Positions 35,269 to 45,225 are shown, counted from the first letter of the stretch. The stretch is DNA of 64,000 bases from Sphaerothrix epifaneia (GCF_042788235.1 NZ_JBHZOL010000044.1:1-64000); one strand, 5' to 3'. Made by a program: numbers and translations. The notes: generated by a model from the letters alone, not told the origin.

Positions 35269-35357
35269 AACGAAGTCAAATAAATTCTCTAGAGTCTGGG
35301 CAAATTCTAAGCCAGTAGCCAAAATAGTAGATATTTGGCCATTCCGAGGATTCACCT
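35269..35357 (+). promoter_or_regulatory. Nucleosidase leader, copy C
   Basis: This leader matches 18452-18541 closely (GAAGTCAAA, AATTCTCTAGAGTCTGGG, AAAATAG, AGGATTCACC) and the inverted copy at 34315-34395 more loosely. GAGGATT about 8 bases before ATG 35358 is the likely ribosome site. CAAAATAGTAGATATTT may contain the -10 region. No T-run terminator lies within it. Confidence 0.6.
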
Positions 35358-37949
35358 ATGCCCCGTGCTGTGATACTGACGGCCCTTCCCATAGAGTACC
35401 TAGCAGTCCGGGCTCATCTCACTGAGCTACAGGAAGAGATGCATCCTCAAGGAACCATCTATGAGAGAGGGAGATTTTCTGCCGACTACCAAGTATGGGA
35501 AGTTGGGATTGCTGAGGTCGGAGCCGGGAATGCCGGAGCGGCTGTTGAGGCAGAAAGAGCGATCGCCTACTTCAAGCCTGATGTCCTCCTCTTCGTCGGG
35601 ATTGCTGGAGGCATTAAAGACGTCGCGATCGGTGACATCGTCGCAGCAACCAAGGTTTATGGATACGAATCAGGCAAAGTAGAGAGCCAATTTTTCACTC
35701 GCCCGACGGTAGGTCAGTCCACCTATGCTCTAGTACAGAGGGCCAAGTCAGAAAAGAGAAAAGGAGATTGGTTACACCGGCTCTCCAATAGCTTGGAATC
35801 TCAACCTAGTGTCTTTGTAGCTCCGATAGCTGCTGGTGAAAAGGTGATTGCCTCCAGGGAGTCAGATTTATATCAATTTTTGAGGAGTAGCTATAACGAC
35901 GCGATCGCTGTTGAGATGGAAGGATTTGGGTTTCTAAGTGCTGCCTTTGCCTACCCTAATATCCAATCAATTGTGATTCGTGGCATTTCCGATTTGATCG
36001 AGGACAAGAATACAGTTGATCCCAAGCAAGGTAACGAGGAAGAACGGCAGGAACGAGCTTCACGCCATGCCAGCGCCTTCGCCTTCGAGGTGTTGGCTAA
36101 ATATACTGTTGAACGCTTGTCTAGTACTGCAACAACCGCTAGTCAATCTAGTTCGCCCTCACCTCAAGCAACTCCCATATCGCTCAACTTACCTGATTCG
36201 GCTCAAAACATAGATCTCGAAGCGGCACCACCTAAAGTCTTCATTAGCTACAGCCATGATTCTCAAGGACATAGAGAACGAGTGCTAGCCTTAGCTGATC
36301 GCCTTCGCGATGACGGAATCGATGCCAATATTGACCAGTACGAAAACCCTCCAGCAAAAGGTTGGCAGCGGTGGATGCTGGATGAGGTTGAAGCCGCAGA
36401 GCATGTCTTGATTGTTTGTACAGAGGTGTACAACCGCCGGTTTCGGGGCCAGGAAGAGATAGGCAAAGGCAAGGGTGTCACCTGGGAAGGTGGTGTCATT
36501 ATTCAAGAGCTTTATGATGCTCAGGGCGTGAATTCCAAATTCATCCCTGTCACCTTTAATGCTCAAGATGTTGAAGTCGTTCCAAACCCCCTTCGCAGCA
36601 CGACTGTCTACAGACTGGATACAGCAGATGGCTACGAGCAACTCTACCGCCGTTTGACGAATCAACCCATCACTCGCAAACCTCAATTAGGAAAGTTACG
36701 AACTTTACCCCCCCGCGATCGCAAACAGCTCTTTCTGGATGAACCGCAGCCTTCTATCAACGAAGATTTGTCAGAACTTCAAGCCCGCCCCTTAAATTTC
36801 TTTGCTCTGGATGATCGATGGGTTGGACGAACGGACTTAATCCAAGACCTCAGTCATCGAATTCGAGAATCCTGCCGCCTGCTCATTCTGGTAGGCATGA
36901 CAGGAATCGGCAAAACCGCTCTGGGTGAACGGCTTGCGGTAGAGCTCGAAAGTTGGTTTAACGGAGATTGGTCCTATTTTCAGCAAGAGAACTTCGATGA
37001 TGAGCAGCAGTCTTCAGACTTTGCCAGTGTTGCTGCCCGCTGGCTAGAGAAATGGGGAGAACTAATCACCCCTGACGATCGCAAAGATCCTCAGCGGTTA
37101 TCATACCGACTGGTTAAACACCTTTGTGAGAACCGCTACCTGGTGCAGATGGACTCCCTAGAGAACATCTTGCGGGGGAATGAGGAAGAGGGCTGGAATG
37201 ACTTTAAGGATGAATGGTGGGTCAAATTCTTCGAGAGTTATTTGAAGGCAGACACCTGTCAGAGCTGCATTATCCTGACATCTCAAGATTTGCCTGGACA
37301 GATTGAAGCAATTGGGACACGAACGCAAAACTTCTGGTACTGCCAACCTTTGAGCGGACTAGAGAGACCCGAGCAGATTGCGTTGTTCGAAAAAATAGAG
37401 CTAGATGTCACCCCTAACTCGGAAGGTAGACCTTACTTAGAGCGTATTGGGGCCGCCTATGAGGGACACCCTTTAGCCTTGCGAGTAATTGCTGGAGAAA
37501 TCAAGAACAGACCTTTTGACGGCAATGTGACTGCATACTGGAACCGATACGGCAACGAGGTTGAGGAGGTCGAGAAGGCGATCGCTCAGGCCCAAGAAGG
37601 TCAGTCAACTGGCATGGATAAGTTTCAGCTCGATCGATTTACCAAGACCTTGAGAAGAAATGTGCGATCACGGCTAGACAAAACCTTTGCTCGCTTAAAA
37701 GAAGATGCCCAGTGGGCCTATATCATGCTGTGCGAAACCTCAGTTTATCGTTGTGCTGTTCCCGAAGATTTCTGGCTTAGCCATTTGGAAGATTGGGATC
37801 GAGATGAAGATGAACAAAGGGCAGCTTTAGACGCTTTGCGAGATCGGTATCTAGTTGAGGAGCTAATTGATCGAAACCAATACTTATTGAGACAGCATAA
37901 TTTAATTCGTAGTGTCTCCTTAGAGAATCTAATGACCTTGGATAGTTGA
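35358..37949 (+). CDS. PNP-SEFIR-STAND NTPase with two effector domains
   Basis: The 863-residue product combines three parts. Residues 1-255 are a PNP-family nucleosidase with intact V-E-M-E-G-F-G (E186, E188) and RGISDL (D212). Residues about 292-430 are a SEFIR/TIR-like domain (VFISYSHD...ADRLRDDGI...NIDQYE, then WEGGVI). Residues about 490-830 are an NB-ARC-type STAND NTPase (P-loop GMTGIGKT at 513-520, IILTSQDLPG, GHPLALR). It ends shortly after a winged-helix-like part at LLRQHNLIRSVSLENL. Cyanobacterial relatives usually continue there into TPRs; here separate TPR genes follow. SEFIR and nucleosidase domains are candidate NAD- or nucleotide-destroying effectors released by NTPase oligomerisation. 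Confidence 0.88.
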   Translation: MPRAVILTALPIEYLAVRAHLTELQEEMHPQGTIYERGRFSADYQVWEVGIAEVGAGNAGAAVEAERAIAYFKPDVLLFVGIAGGIKDVAIGDIVAATKVYGYESGKVESQFFTRPTVGQSTYALVQRAKSEKRKGDWLHRLSNSLESQPSVFVAPIAAGEKVIASRESDLYQFLRSSYNDAIAVEMEGFGFLSAAFAYPNIQSIVIRGISDLIEDKNTVDPKQGNEEERQERASRHASAFAFEVLAKYTVERLSSTATTASQSSSPSPQATPISLNLPDSAQNIDLEAAPPKVFISYSHDSQGHRERVLALADRLRDDGIDANIDQYENPPAKGWQRWMLDEVEAAEHVLIVCTEVYNRRFRGQEEIGKGKGVTWEGGVIIQELYDAQGVNSKFIPVTFNAQDVEVVPNPLRSTTVYRLDTADGYEQLYRRLTNQPITRKPQLGKLRTLPPRDRKQLFLDEPQPSINEDLSELQARPLNFFALDDRWVGRTDLIQDLSHRIRESCRLLILVGMTGIGKTALGERLAVELESWFNGDWSYFQQENFDDEQQSSDFASVAARWLEKWGELITPDDRKDPQRLSYRLVKHLCENRYLVQMDSLENILRGNEEEGWNDFKDEWWVKFFESYLKADTCQSCIILTSQDLPGQIEAIGTRTQNFWYCQPLSGLERPEQIALFEKIELDVTPNSEGRPYLERIGAAYEGHPLALRVIAGEIKNRPFDGNVTAYWNRYGNEVEEVEKAIAQAQEGQSTGMDKFQLDRFTKTLRRNVRSRLDKTFARLKEDAQWAYIMLCETSVYRCAVPEDFWLSHLEDWDRDEDEQRAALDALRDRYLVEELIDRNQYLLRQHNLIRSVSLENLMTLDS

Positions 37950-38030
37950 GAATTTCGTATAGCCATCCAATCTTGCCAAAAAGCCTTTGACTCAAGTAAT
38001 TAGTTTTGAAAAATTAAAGTTTTGCCTAAA

Positions 38031-39782
38031 ATGGATTCTCCGCATAGCGATCCTGCTGAAATAAATAGCATAGAAACTAGAGAAGTATCCTCGACACAAA
38101 AGGATGTAGAGCGGTTTGTCAATTTGGGCAATCAAGATCAGTATGAGGGAAACTATGGAAAAGCTACAGAAAGGTATTTACAAGCATTAGAGCTTTTATA
38201 CCAAATTCGAAACTGTAAAGTTCAAGAATTGGAAAGCGCTTTGGCTTCCTTGAGAGCGCTTATCTTGGCTAAATTAGGCGACAATTTCAGCTACTTAGGT
38301 CAACATGAGATTGCCCTAAAATATTATGAACAACAGCTTAGAATAGCAGAAAGCGGCGCGAGCAAGTTGAGCGAAGCATCTGCTTATCATAATATAGGGT
38401 TTTGCTACTATTTTATGAATTCTTATGGAACCTCAATTGAATTTCAACAGCGAAGTCAAGAAGTTTTACAAGGCTTAGAAGACAGTATTGAGTTAAAAGA
38501 AATAGAATGTAGCACACATCTTTGCGTTGGGCTGAACAAGCATAGACTAGAAGATTATGGAGAGGCGAATGATCACTATCAAAAGTCTCTAAATATTGCA
38601 AGAGGATTTAGCTTGCAGGCCAAAGAAGCTGAAGCAATTATTAGATTTAACTCTCTGCATGGAGAGAAACTAAGTTTAGAGAGTAACGATTTTGACAAAA
38701 AAGAAATAGAAACGATAATGGGAGACTTGCATTATGCAATACGCATTATTGATAAGAATCCTTATCTAAAGGTTTTAGGATTAAGAGAACTTGCAAAAAT
38801 TCATGAGGCCACTGATTTCGATATTGCCCGGAAATACTATGAAGACGCCCTTGCTATTTCGTTGTCATACAAGATTTGGTTTTCTGATACTCTTGAGGAT
38901 GACATTCAAAGAGTCCTAAAAAAGAAACGAGAGCTTACTGAACAGGAATACGCTCTTGAAGAGCAAGATTGGTATCATGAAAACTTTCCTAAGATACCAG
39001 AGGTTGATAGAGAAGCCATAGACTCTTCTGGCTTCAAGGCAGAGTTCGCTGTTGTAACTGCTACTTCAATAGAGCTCAAAGCAGTAGTTCATTTGCTAGA
39101 AGATGATCCTGATAATAGTTCATTACCTTGTCGGGTCTACACTCAGCATGGACAATATTATCTCGGAAGATTTGGTCAATATGCAACAGTAGTCACTCAA
39201 TGTCGTATGGGTACACGTGATGAGAGAAGTGCAGGTTTTGTCACTCAGAAAGCCATAGAGTTATGGGATCCAAAAGCCATAATTATGGTCGGAATTGCTT
39301 TCGGAAAAAGCCCAAAAGATCAGAAGATCGCTGATGTATTAGTTGCCACAGAAATCATTGACTATGAGGTCAACCGTGTTGGGCTAGATGGCATTGTAGA
39401 TCGAGGAACTCGACCACTTAGCAGTAGAAATTTTTTAAGCCTATTTGAACAGGCCTATGAATGGCAGTTTCATCGTCCTGACGGTTCTCCCTGCGAGTTA
39501 ATTCCTGGCCCTGTTTTATCTGGAGAAAAACTTATAGATAATGCAGAGTTTAAGGCCAATTTATTCGAAAGATTTCCACATGCCAAAGGTGGAGAAATGG
39601 AAGGAATAGGCTTTTGCCATGCGGCCAATTCACTCAAGAAACCTTGGATTTTAGTAAAGGCAATATGTGATTGGGCAGATGGAAGAAAAAATGACAAGCA
39701 TCAGCCATTAGCAGCCGCAGCTTCTATCAGTCTTGTGCATTATGTCTTATCACAGAGAACCATTATGGATAGCTTCGAGTAA
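38031..39782 (+). CDS. TPR protein with C-terminal PNP-family nucleosidase
   Basis: The product has about 583 residues. The N-terminal part holds TPR-like units (about 25-310, for example FVNLGNQDQYEGNYGKATERYLQALE). The C-terminal part (about 335-580) is a nucleosidase with VGIAFGK, LSGEKLI, GGEMEGIGF and AICDWADG, so the active-site glutamates and aspartate are present. The nucleosidase belongs to a different branch from the other PNP domains here. ATG 38031 is taken as start; TTG 38022 would add three residues. It lies 81 bp after the STAND gene, probably in the same transcription unit, and could be a second, independently sensed effector. Confidence 0.78.
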   Translation: MDSPHSDPAEINSIETREVSSTQKDVERFVNLGNQDQYEGNYGKATERYLQALELLYQIRNCKVQELESALASLRALILAKLGDNFSYLGQHEIALKYYEQQLRIAESGASKLSEASAYHNIGFCYYFMNSYGTSIEFQQRSQEVLQGLEDSIELKEIECSTHLCVGLNKHRLEDYGEANDHYQKSLNIARGFSLQAKEAEAIIRFNSLHGEKLSLESNDFDKKEIETIMGDLHYAIRIIDKNPYLKVLGLRELAKIHEATDFDIARKYYEDALAISLSYKIWFSDTLEDDIQRVLKKKRELTEQEYALEEQDWYHENFPKIPEVDREAIDSSGFKAEFAVVTATSIELKAVVHLLEDDPDNSSLPCRVYTQHGQYYLGRFGQYATVVTQCRMGTRDERSAGFVTQKAIELWDPKAIIMVGIAFGKSPKDQKIADVLVATEIIDYEVNRVGLDGIVDRGTRPLSSRNFLSLFEQAYEWQFHRPDGSPCELIPGPVLSGEKLIDNAEFKANLFERFPHAKGGEMEGIGFCHAANSLKKPWILVKAICDWADGRKNDKHQPLAAAASISLVHYVLSQRTIMDSFE

Positions 39783-39858
39783 GCCCTAATAGTAAATATT
39801 GAAAAGCAAATTAGTCTATTTTTATTTTATATCAGATTTCGCAAGAAAACTATTGATT

Positions 39859-40008
39859 ATGAAATATTTACAGGATATTTTTTGGATGCAAGTTGTAAAG
39901 TATGTCCTCCAACTCTTCCAAGTAATAGTAGGCGGCAATCTAATAAGTGAAACTTGTATCTACCTTGCTGGTTCAGGAGGATTTCTAGGATTGAAACATA
40001 ATGGTTAA
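39859..40008 (+). CDS. Possible 49-residue hydrophobic small protein
   Basis: ATG 39859 opens a frame ending at 40008, 8 bp into the next gene. The peptide has a hydrophobic stretch (about residues 7-25) and several glycines. A TTG further upstream at 39799 would extend it. Overlap with the first TPR gene suggests translational coupling, but no good ribosome site is visible and it may be chance. Confidence 0.25.
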   Translation: MKYLQDIFWMQVVKYVLQLFQVIVGGNLISETCIYLAGSGGFLGLKHNG

Positions 40009-41179
40009 GATTTCATTTTCTTGCGAATCAGTTATTCAACAGATTGAGCTATTTCAGAGAGCTGATAGAACTAATTGGTCTTCTTGGAAACGCATCCATT
40101 ATAGAGCTGTAATTAATTGGCTAGATAAGTACGAACCTCCTAAGAATGCTTCTAACTTGGAACAGGTTCGAGGATCTCTAGAAGCTATTTATCATCTTTG
40201 TGAATTAAATGAATGGCGGGGTTGCGAAGTCATATTATCTGCTCCAGCCCAAAAAATTGCCAATACAAAATATGCACTGTATCAGCAGCTCGAAATCTGG
40301 GGGCACTATAGTGAGCAGCTAGAGATTTATTCTAGGTTAGTTAATAGGGATAATATTCTAGCTAGCTTGAACTTATTGGCATTGATTGGTTTAAGCAATG
40401 TTTATGGTCATCTTTCAAATTATTCTAGTGCGATTTCCTTTGCCAAACAAGCCTTGGAAAAATCAAGCGAAATCAATAACATGCAAGGAAAGTCTAATGC
40501 TTTAACAAGTCTTGGCAATGCATGTGGGGGAATAGGAAAATTCAAACAAGCATTTATTTATTTTCAAGACAGCCTCAAAATTGCTGAAAAAGAAAATCTT
40601 ATTCCAGAAAAAGCTAGAGCTCTAAAAGGATTAGGAAATGTTTGCGGTAATCGAAGGCAATATTCTCAAGCCATCAGTTACTTGGAACAGTGCCGTGATT
40701 TGGCCTTTCAGATTGGTGATCGTGTCCTCGAAGCTCAAGCAGTATCGAACTTGGGCAATGCTAATGGTTATCTCAAAAACTATGCCAAAGCAACAGACTA
40801 TTTTCAGCAATATCTAGCAACTTCTCGTGAATTACAAAATCCTTCTGGAGAGGCAATCGCCCTGAACTGCTTAGGAGAACTTCATCGAAGAACTAAACAG
40901 TATGACCAAGCAATATCGTGCTTAGAGCAAAGCCTATCCACCGCTCGAGATACAAAAGAGCGAGTGAGCGAAGGCATTGCACTAGGCAACCTCGGTTCTG
41001 TGTATGGTTATATGGGAGACTATACACAAGCCATTGATTATCATCGTAAAGCCCTCAAAATTACGCAAAGTATTAGCGATCGCCCAGGAATCTTTCTTGC
41101 CCGAGTCAATCTAACGCTGACATATCTTGCTTTATGGCTGTCCAGGATTTGGCAGATGTTGGCTCAGAGAAGGAGCTAA
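40001..41179 (+). CDS. TPR array gene 1 (stand-alone sensor-like protein)
   Basis: The 392-residue product has the array's common head (about 1-110): HYRAVINWLDKY..., NLEQVRGSLEAIYHLCELNEW, then a W-G-x-Y motif. About six 40-residue TPR units of the LGN type (G-x-x-Y-x-x-A-I-x-x-x-x-x-x-L) follow. Its C terminus is shortened: it ends in LAQRRS and lacks the final LAxDCQxLxxxL helix of the other members, so it may be truncated. ATG 40001 follows a weak GGAGG further upstream. It is the first of six neighbouring paralogues. Confidence 0.75.
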   Translation: MVKISFSCESVIQQIELFQRADRTNWSSWKRIHYRAVINWLDKYEPPKNASNLEQVRGSLEAIYHLCELNEWRGCEVILSAPAQKIANTKYALYQQLEIWGHYSEQLEIYSRLVNRDNILASLNLLALIGLSNVYGHLSNYSSAISFAKQALEKSSEINNMQGKSNALTSLGNACGGIGKFKQAFIYFQDSLKIAEKENLIPEKARALKGLGNVCGNRRQYSQAISYLEQCRDLAFQIGDRVLEAQAVSNLGNANGYLKNYAKATDYFQQYLATSRELQNPSGEAIALNCLGELHRRTKQYDQAISCLEQSLSTARDTKERVSEGIALGNLGSVYGYMGDYTQAIDYHRKALKITQSISDRPGIFLARVNLTLTYLALWLSRIWQMLAQRRS

Positions 41180-41184
41180 GGAAA

Positions 41185-42936
41185 ATGATACCCCCAGAGG
41201 ATTTACTGCCTCCTAGCCAACTCCTGTTGAACCAGATAGGTATCAATCAGGGCAACCTGAGGCATAGCCAGCTTTCACGCTGGCAGAGAGTTCAGTACCG
41301 AGCCGTCATCAACTGGCTTACTAAACATAATCCATCTCCGAGCGCTTCGAACCTAGAGAAGGTGAGCGGTTATTTGCAAGCTTGTCATCACTTATTCGAA
41401 GTCGAAAACTGGGAAGCTGCAGGCAAAATTCTTTCGATTCGGCTCAATACACCTGCTCATGAGCAACTTCATAATCAGCTAAATATCTGGGGCTATTACC
41501 GCGAATATCGTGATCTATTCACCACACTGCTCGGCAAGTTAGATTCTGAATGGGAATTAACTCTGCTCAACGGCTTAGGTAACCTGCACAATTCCCTCAG
41601 CGATTACCACACTGCTATTGATTATCAACGCCAACATCTGGAAGTTGCAAAGACTACGGGCGATCGCCAGAGTAAAGGACTGGCCCTTGGCAATCTGGGA
41701 CTCAATTTCTACTTTCTAGGCGACTATCACCAATCGATTCAATATTCTGAGCAAAGTTTGGCAATCGTTCGAGAAATTGGTGACCGACGCGCTGAAGGTG
41801 CTGCGTTGGGGAATTTGGGACTGGCTTACGATGCTCTTGGAGACTTCAAAAAGGCCATTGATTACCATCGGCAGTATTTAGCGATCGCCCAAGACATCAA
41901 CAACTACCGAGGTCAACGAGAGGCATTGGGCAATCTAGGCTTAGCCCACCAAAACTTAGGCAATCTTGGGCAAGCGATTGAATGTCATCAGCAAAGTCTG
42001 GACATCTCCCGCCAGATCGATGATCAATTAGGTGAAGGCCAAGCTCTCGGCAATCTAGGCTTAGCCCATAGCAGCATGGGAAACTATGCCGAAGCCATCG
42101 AGTGCCAGCAAAAGAGCTTGCAAATCGCCAAAGCCATTGGCGATCGTCGAGGTGAAAGTAGCAGTTTGGGAAACCTTGGCAACATTGCCTTTTATTTAGG
42201 GCAATACGACGAAGCGATCAAACTGCATCAGCGTAGTTTAGCGATTGCCCGAAGTATTCAGGACCGAAAAGGTGAGGCCGCCTCGTTGAGTAGCCTGGGT
42301 AGCCTCTATGATGCCATCGGTAACTACGACAGCGCGATCGCTTATCACCAGCAACATCTAGGAATTGCGATAGATATTGGAGACCGAGACGGAGAGGCCA
42401 CAGCTTTAGGCGCACTAGGTAACGCTTTTTACTCGCTCAATGACTATGACCAGGCGGCTGACTACTATCAGCAATTTCTGGATATCAGTGAAGCCATTGG
42501 CGATAAGTCAGGTCAAGGAGTTGCTCTAGGCAGTTTAGGTAACCTCTACTTCGCAGTAGGTGATTATCATCACGCGGTTGAGTACTACCAGAAACGACTA
42601 AAAATTGCTCAAGAAATTGGCGACCGCCGAAGCGAAGCCAACGTTCTCTGTAATCTCGGGGCCATCTTTATCCGTACAGAGCAGTCTTCAGAGGCCATTG
42701 CCTCACTACAGGCGGCTTTAGAAATTGCCATTCCGCTGAAGACTCGCTATATCGAAGCTGTGGCTCTGCAAAACCTGGCGGCTGTTTACCGCAAACTTTC
42801 AGAATATGAGATGGCTTTGGAGTACTGCGATCGTGTCCTCTCTATTGCGACAGATTTAGGCATTCCACTAGCTCAAGACTGTCAGGATCTCAGGGAAAAG
42901 CTGATGAATGAACGGTCAGGAACTGCCTCTCAATAA
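41185..42936 (+). CDS. TPR array gene 2
   Basis: The 583-residue product starts at ATG 41185 behind AAGGAG; the frame is open to 41134 but that is inside gene 1. The head (about 1-115) with QYRAVINWLTKHNP and NLEKVSGYLQACHHLFEVENW is followed by about eleven 40-residue TPR units with the consensus G-N-L-G-x-x-Y-x-x-L-G-x-Y-x-x-A-I-x-Y-H. The end carries the family's final helix IPLAQDCQDLREKL. No signal peptide or membrane segment is seen. It probably works as a cytoplasmic protein-binding solenoid. Confidence 0.82.
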   Translation: MIPPEDLLPPSQLLLNQIGINQGNLRHSQLSRWQRVQYRAVINWLTKHNPSPSASNLEKVSGYLQACHHLFEVENWEAAGKILSIRLNTPAHEQLHNQLNIWGYYREYRDLFTTLLGKLDSEWELTLLNGLGNLHNSLSDYHTAIDYQRQHLEVAKTTGDRQSKGLALGNLGLNFYFLGDYHQSIQYSEQSLAIVREIGDRRAEGAALGNLGLAYDALGDFKKAIDYHRQYLAIAQDINNYRGQREALGNLGLAHQNLGNLGQAIECHQQSLDISRQIDDQLGEGQALGNLGLAHSSMGNYAEAIECQQKSLQIAKAIGDRRGESSSLGNLGNIAFYLGQYDEAIKLHQRSLAIARSIQDRKGEAASLSSLGSLYDAIGNYDSAIAYHQQHLGIAIDIGDRDGEATALGALGNAFYSLNDYDQAADYYQQFLDISEAIGDKSGQGVALGSLGNLYFAVGDYHHAVEYYQKRLKIAQEIGDRRSEANVLCNLGAIFIRTEQSSEAIASLQAALEIAIPLKTRYIEAVALQNLAAVYRKLSEYEMALEYCDRVLSIATDLGIPLAQDCQDLREKLMNERSGTASQ

Positions 42937-42999
42937 CACCCATCTTAAATTCAGGAGCATTCGGCGACGGCATACTAGATCCAGTAGATTTATATCTCT

Positions 43000-45225
43000 A
43001 TGTCCTCCATCGCTCCCGACGGTGAACCAGTCCTAACCCGACTCGGCATTGAAGCCATCCGCCTTACCGCCATTCGGCCCAGAACTAGGCGGACCCACTG
43101 TCGCGCCATCATCAACTGGCTCACTAAATACCAAGCATCCCCGTCAGCCCCCAACCTTGAACAAATCCGGGGCTACCTGGAATCTTTTCACCACCTCTGT
43201 GAGATAGAGGAATGGGAACGAGCTGCTGCTCTCATCTCCACCCGACTCAACAGTCCCACCCAAGAGTTGGCCCACTACCAGTTAAAGCTATGGGGCCACT
43301 ATCAAGAACAGATCAGCTTGTACAGTCGCCTGGTAGGACATCTCAATCCTAGGTGGAACGGGATGTTCAATAACTTCCTAGGTACCGCTTATCTCTCTCA
43401 AGGAGATGTTGCAGTCGCTATTGAGTACTTCCGGCTGAGCCTGCAAATTGCTAGAGAAATTGGTGATCGCTTCGATGAGGGCAGTGCCCTAAGTAGTCTG
43501 GGTGGAGCTCATTTTGCCTTGGGCAACTATACAGAGGCCATTTCCTATCAAAAGCAATGGCTGGATATTGCTAGAGAGGCAGGGACAAAAGCAGGCGAAG
43601 GCATTGCGTTGGGCACGCTGGGCAATATCTATGAATCCCAAGGAGACTACGCAAAGGCGGCTGACTATCACATCCAGCATCTTGAGATTGCCACTGAAAT
43701 TGGTGACCTTGAGCAAAAGGGGACTGCCCTAGGCAATCTGGGTAGCGTCTATCATTCCCTCGGACAATATCAGGTCGCGATTGAACACCACCAACAGCAC
43801 TTCACCCTAGCCCAGCAAATTGGCGATCGCCAAGGAGAAGCCTCGGCTCTGGCCGGATTGGGGAGTGCCTACTACGCCTTGAATCGCTACGCTCAGGCAA
43901 AGGCAGCCTTTGAAAAGGGACTAAAAATTGCTCGGGAGACGGGCGATCGTGCAGCTGAAGGCAATGCCTTGGGAGGATTAGGCAACATCCAATTTTCCCA
44001 AGGGCGTTATCCATCTGCCATTGACTATCACCAGCAGCATCTCATCCTGGCCCAGCAAATAGGGTCTCGCCAAGGTGAACTTCATGCCCTCGGTAATCTG
44101 GGCAACGCCTATGGCTCTTTGGGGCAGTATCAACAGGCAGCAAACTATTATTGTCAGCAGCTGGAGATAGCCCAGGCCATTAGGGATGCCGTTGGCATTG
44201 GACTAGCCCTCGGGAATATGGGTGTCATGGCCTATCTGCAGGGAAACTACAGCGAAGCGCTTGATTATCTAAATCAGCAGCTTGCGATCGTCCGACGCAT
44301 CGAAGATCCTTCAAAAGAAAACCAAGCCCTTAGTAACCTGGGCAACGTATTTCAAGCTACAGGAAACTACTCTGAAGCCATTGAGCACTATCAAGCAGCT
44401 TTATCGATCGCCCGTCGGATTAGCGACCGCCAAGGGGAGAGTAACGCCCTGGGCTACCTAGCTAACACTTATCTACGGCTGAGTGACTATTCTCAAGCCC
44501 TCGACTACTCGCAGCAGCACCTGACGCTAGCTCATCAGCTCGAAGACCTGCCAGGCGAAGGCCGAGCGCTAGAAGGTCTAGGCAATGCCTATGCTGCCCT
44601 GGGAGAATACGCCCGCGCCATCGAATTTCATACGCAGAACCTACAAATTACAAGACAACTAGGCGATCTCGCTGGAGAAGGCGCTGCCCTGGGATGTTTG
44701 GGTAATGTGTACCACGAGTTGGGAGAGTATGCTCAAGCAATCATCTATCACCAGCAGGATCTGAACATTTCTCGTCAACTCGGTGAAAAGCCTGCTGAAG
44801 AAGGGGCGCTGGTGAACCTTGCCAATGCCCACAGTGAGTTGGGTCACTACGGTGAAGCCGTACATTTTTACCACCAAGCACTGGCGATCGCACAACAGAT
44901 TGGCGACAAATGGGGTGAAGGAACTACACTTTCCAACCTTGGAGAAACCTTGATTAAGCTGGAGCAATACTCCGACGCCCTCGAAGTTCTCAGCTCAGCC
45001 CTCATAATTGTCCAGGTGATTGGCGCTAAAGCCACTGAAGCCCGTACATTTCAACACCTGGCTGTCCTACATCATTCAGCTGGAGAGGAAAAATCTGCTT
45101 TGGAGTACTGCGATCACGCTTTGAGCATCGCGGCAGAACTAGAAATTCCGTTGGCTCAAGACTGCCAAGAGTTTAAGGAGAGCCTGCTAAAGGAGAAGTC
45201 GAAAGGAGAGGAGTTTGAAATATGA
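43000..45225 (+). CDS. TPR array gene 3 (longest solenoid)
   Basis: The 741-residue product has the common head (HCRAIINWLTKYQ, NLEQIRGYLESFHHLCEIEEW, WGHYQEQISLY) followed by about fifteen TPR units and the final IPLAQDCQEFKE helix. Repeat number is the main difference between array members. It shares an ATGA overlap with gene 4 and is separated from gene 2 by 63 bp. Confidence 0.82.
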   Translation: MSSIAPDGEPVLTRLGIEAIRLTAIRPRTRRTHCRAIINWLTKYQASPSAPNLEQIRGYLESFHHLCEIEEWERAAALISTRLNSPTQELAHYQLKLWGHYQEQISLYSRLVGHLNPRWNGMFNNFLGTAYLSQGDVAVAIEYFRLSLQIAREIGDRFDEGSALSSLGGAHFALGNYTEAISYQKQWLDIAREAGTKAGEGIALGTLGNIYESQGDYAKAADYHIQHLEIATEIGDLEQKGTALGNLGSVYHSLGQYQVAIEHHQQHFTLAQQIGDRQGEASALAGLGSAYYALNRYAQAKAAFEKGLKIARETGDRAAEGNALGGLGNIQFSQGRYPSAIDYHQQHLILAQQIGSRQGELHALGNLGNAYGSLGQYQQAANYYCQQLEIAQAIRDAVGIGLALGNMGVMAYLQGNYSEALDYLNQQLAIVRRIEDPSKENQALSNLGNVFQATGNYSEAIEHYQAALSIARRISDRQGESNALGYLANTYLRLSDYSQALDYSQQHLTLAHQLEDLPGEGRALEGLGNAYAALGEYARAIEFHTQNLQITRQLGDLAGEGAALGCLGNVYHELGEYAQAIIYHQQDLNISRQLGEKPAEEGALVNLANAHSELGHYGEAVHFYHQALAIAQQIGDKWGEGTTLSNLGETLIKLEQYSDALEVLSSALIIVQVIGAKATEARTFQHLAVLHHSAGEEKSALEYCDHALSIAAELEIPLAQDCQEFKESLLKEKSKGEEFEI

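Noticed and set aside
37950..38030. Possible lost TPR tail of the STAND gene in another frame
   Set aside because: The 80 bp after its stop show no head or TPR codons in any frame, so the protein ends cleanly and was not cut by a simple frameshift.
41134..41184. Start of TPR array gene 2 inside gene 1
   Set aside because: ATG 41185 has an AAGGAG site and aligns with the other heads; the earlier start does not.
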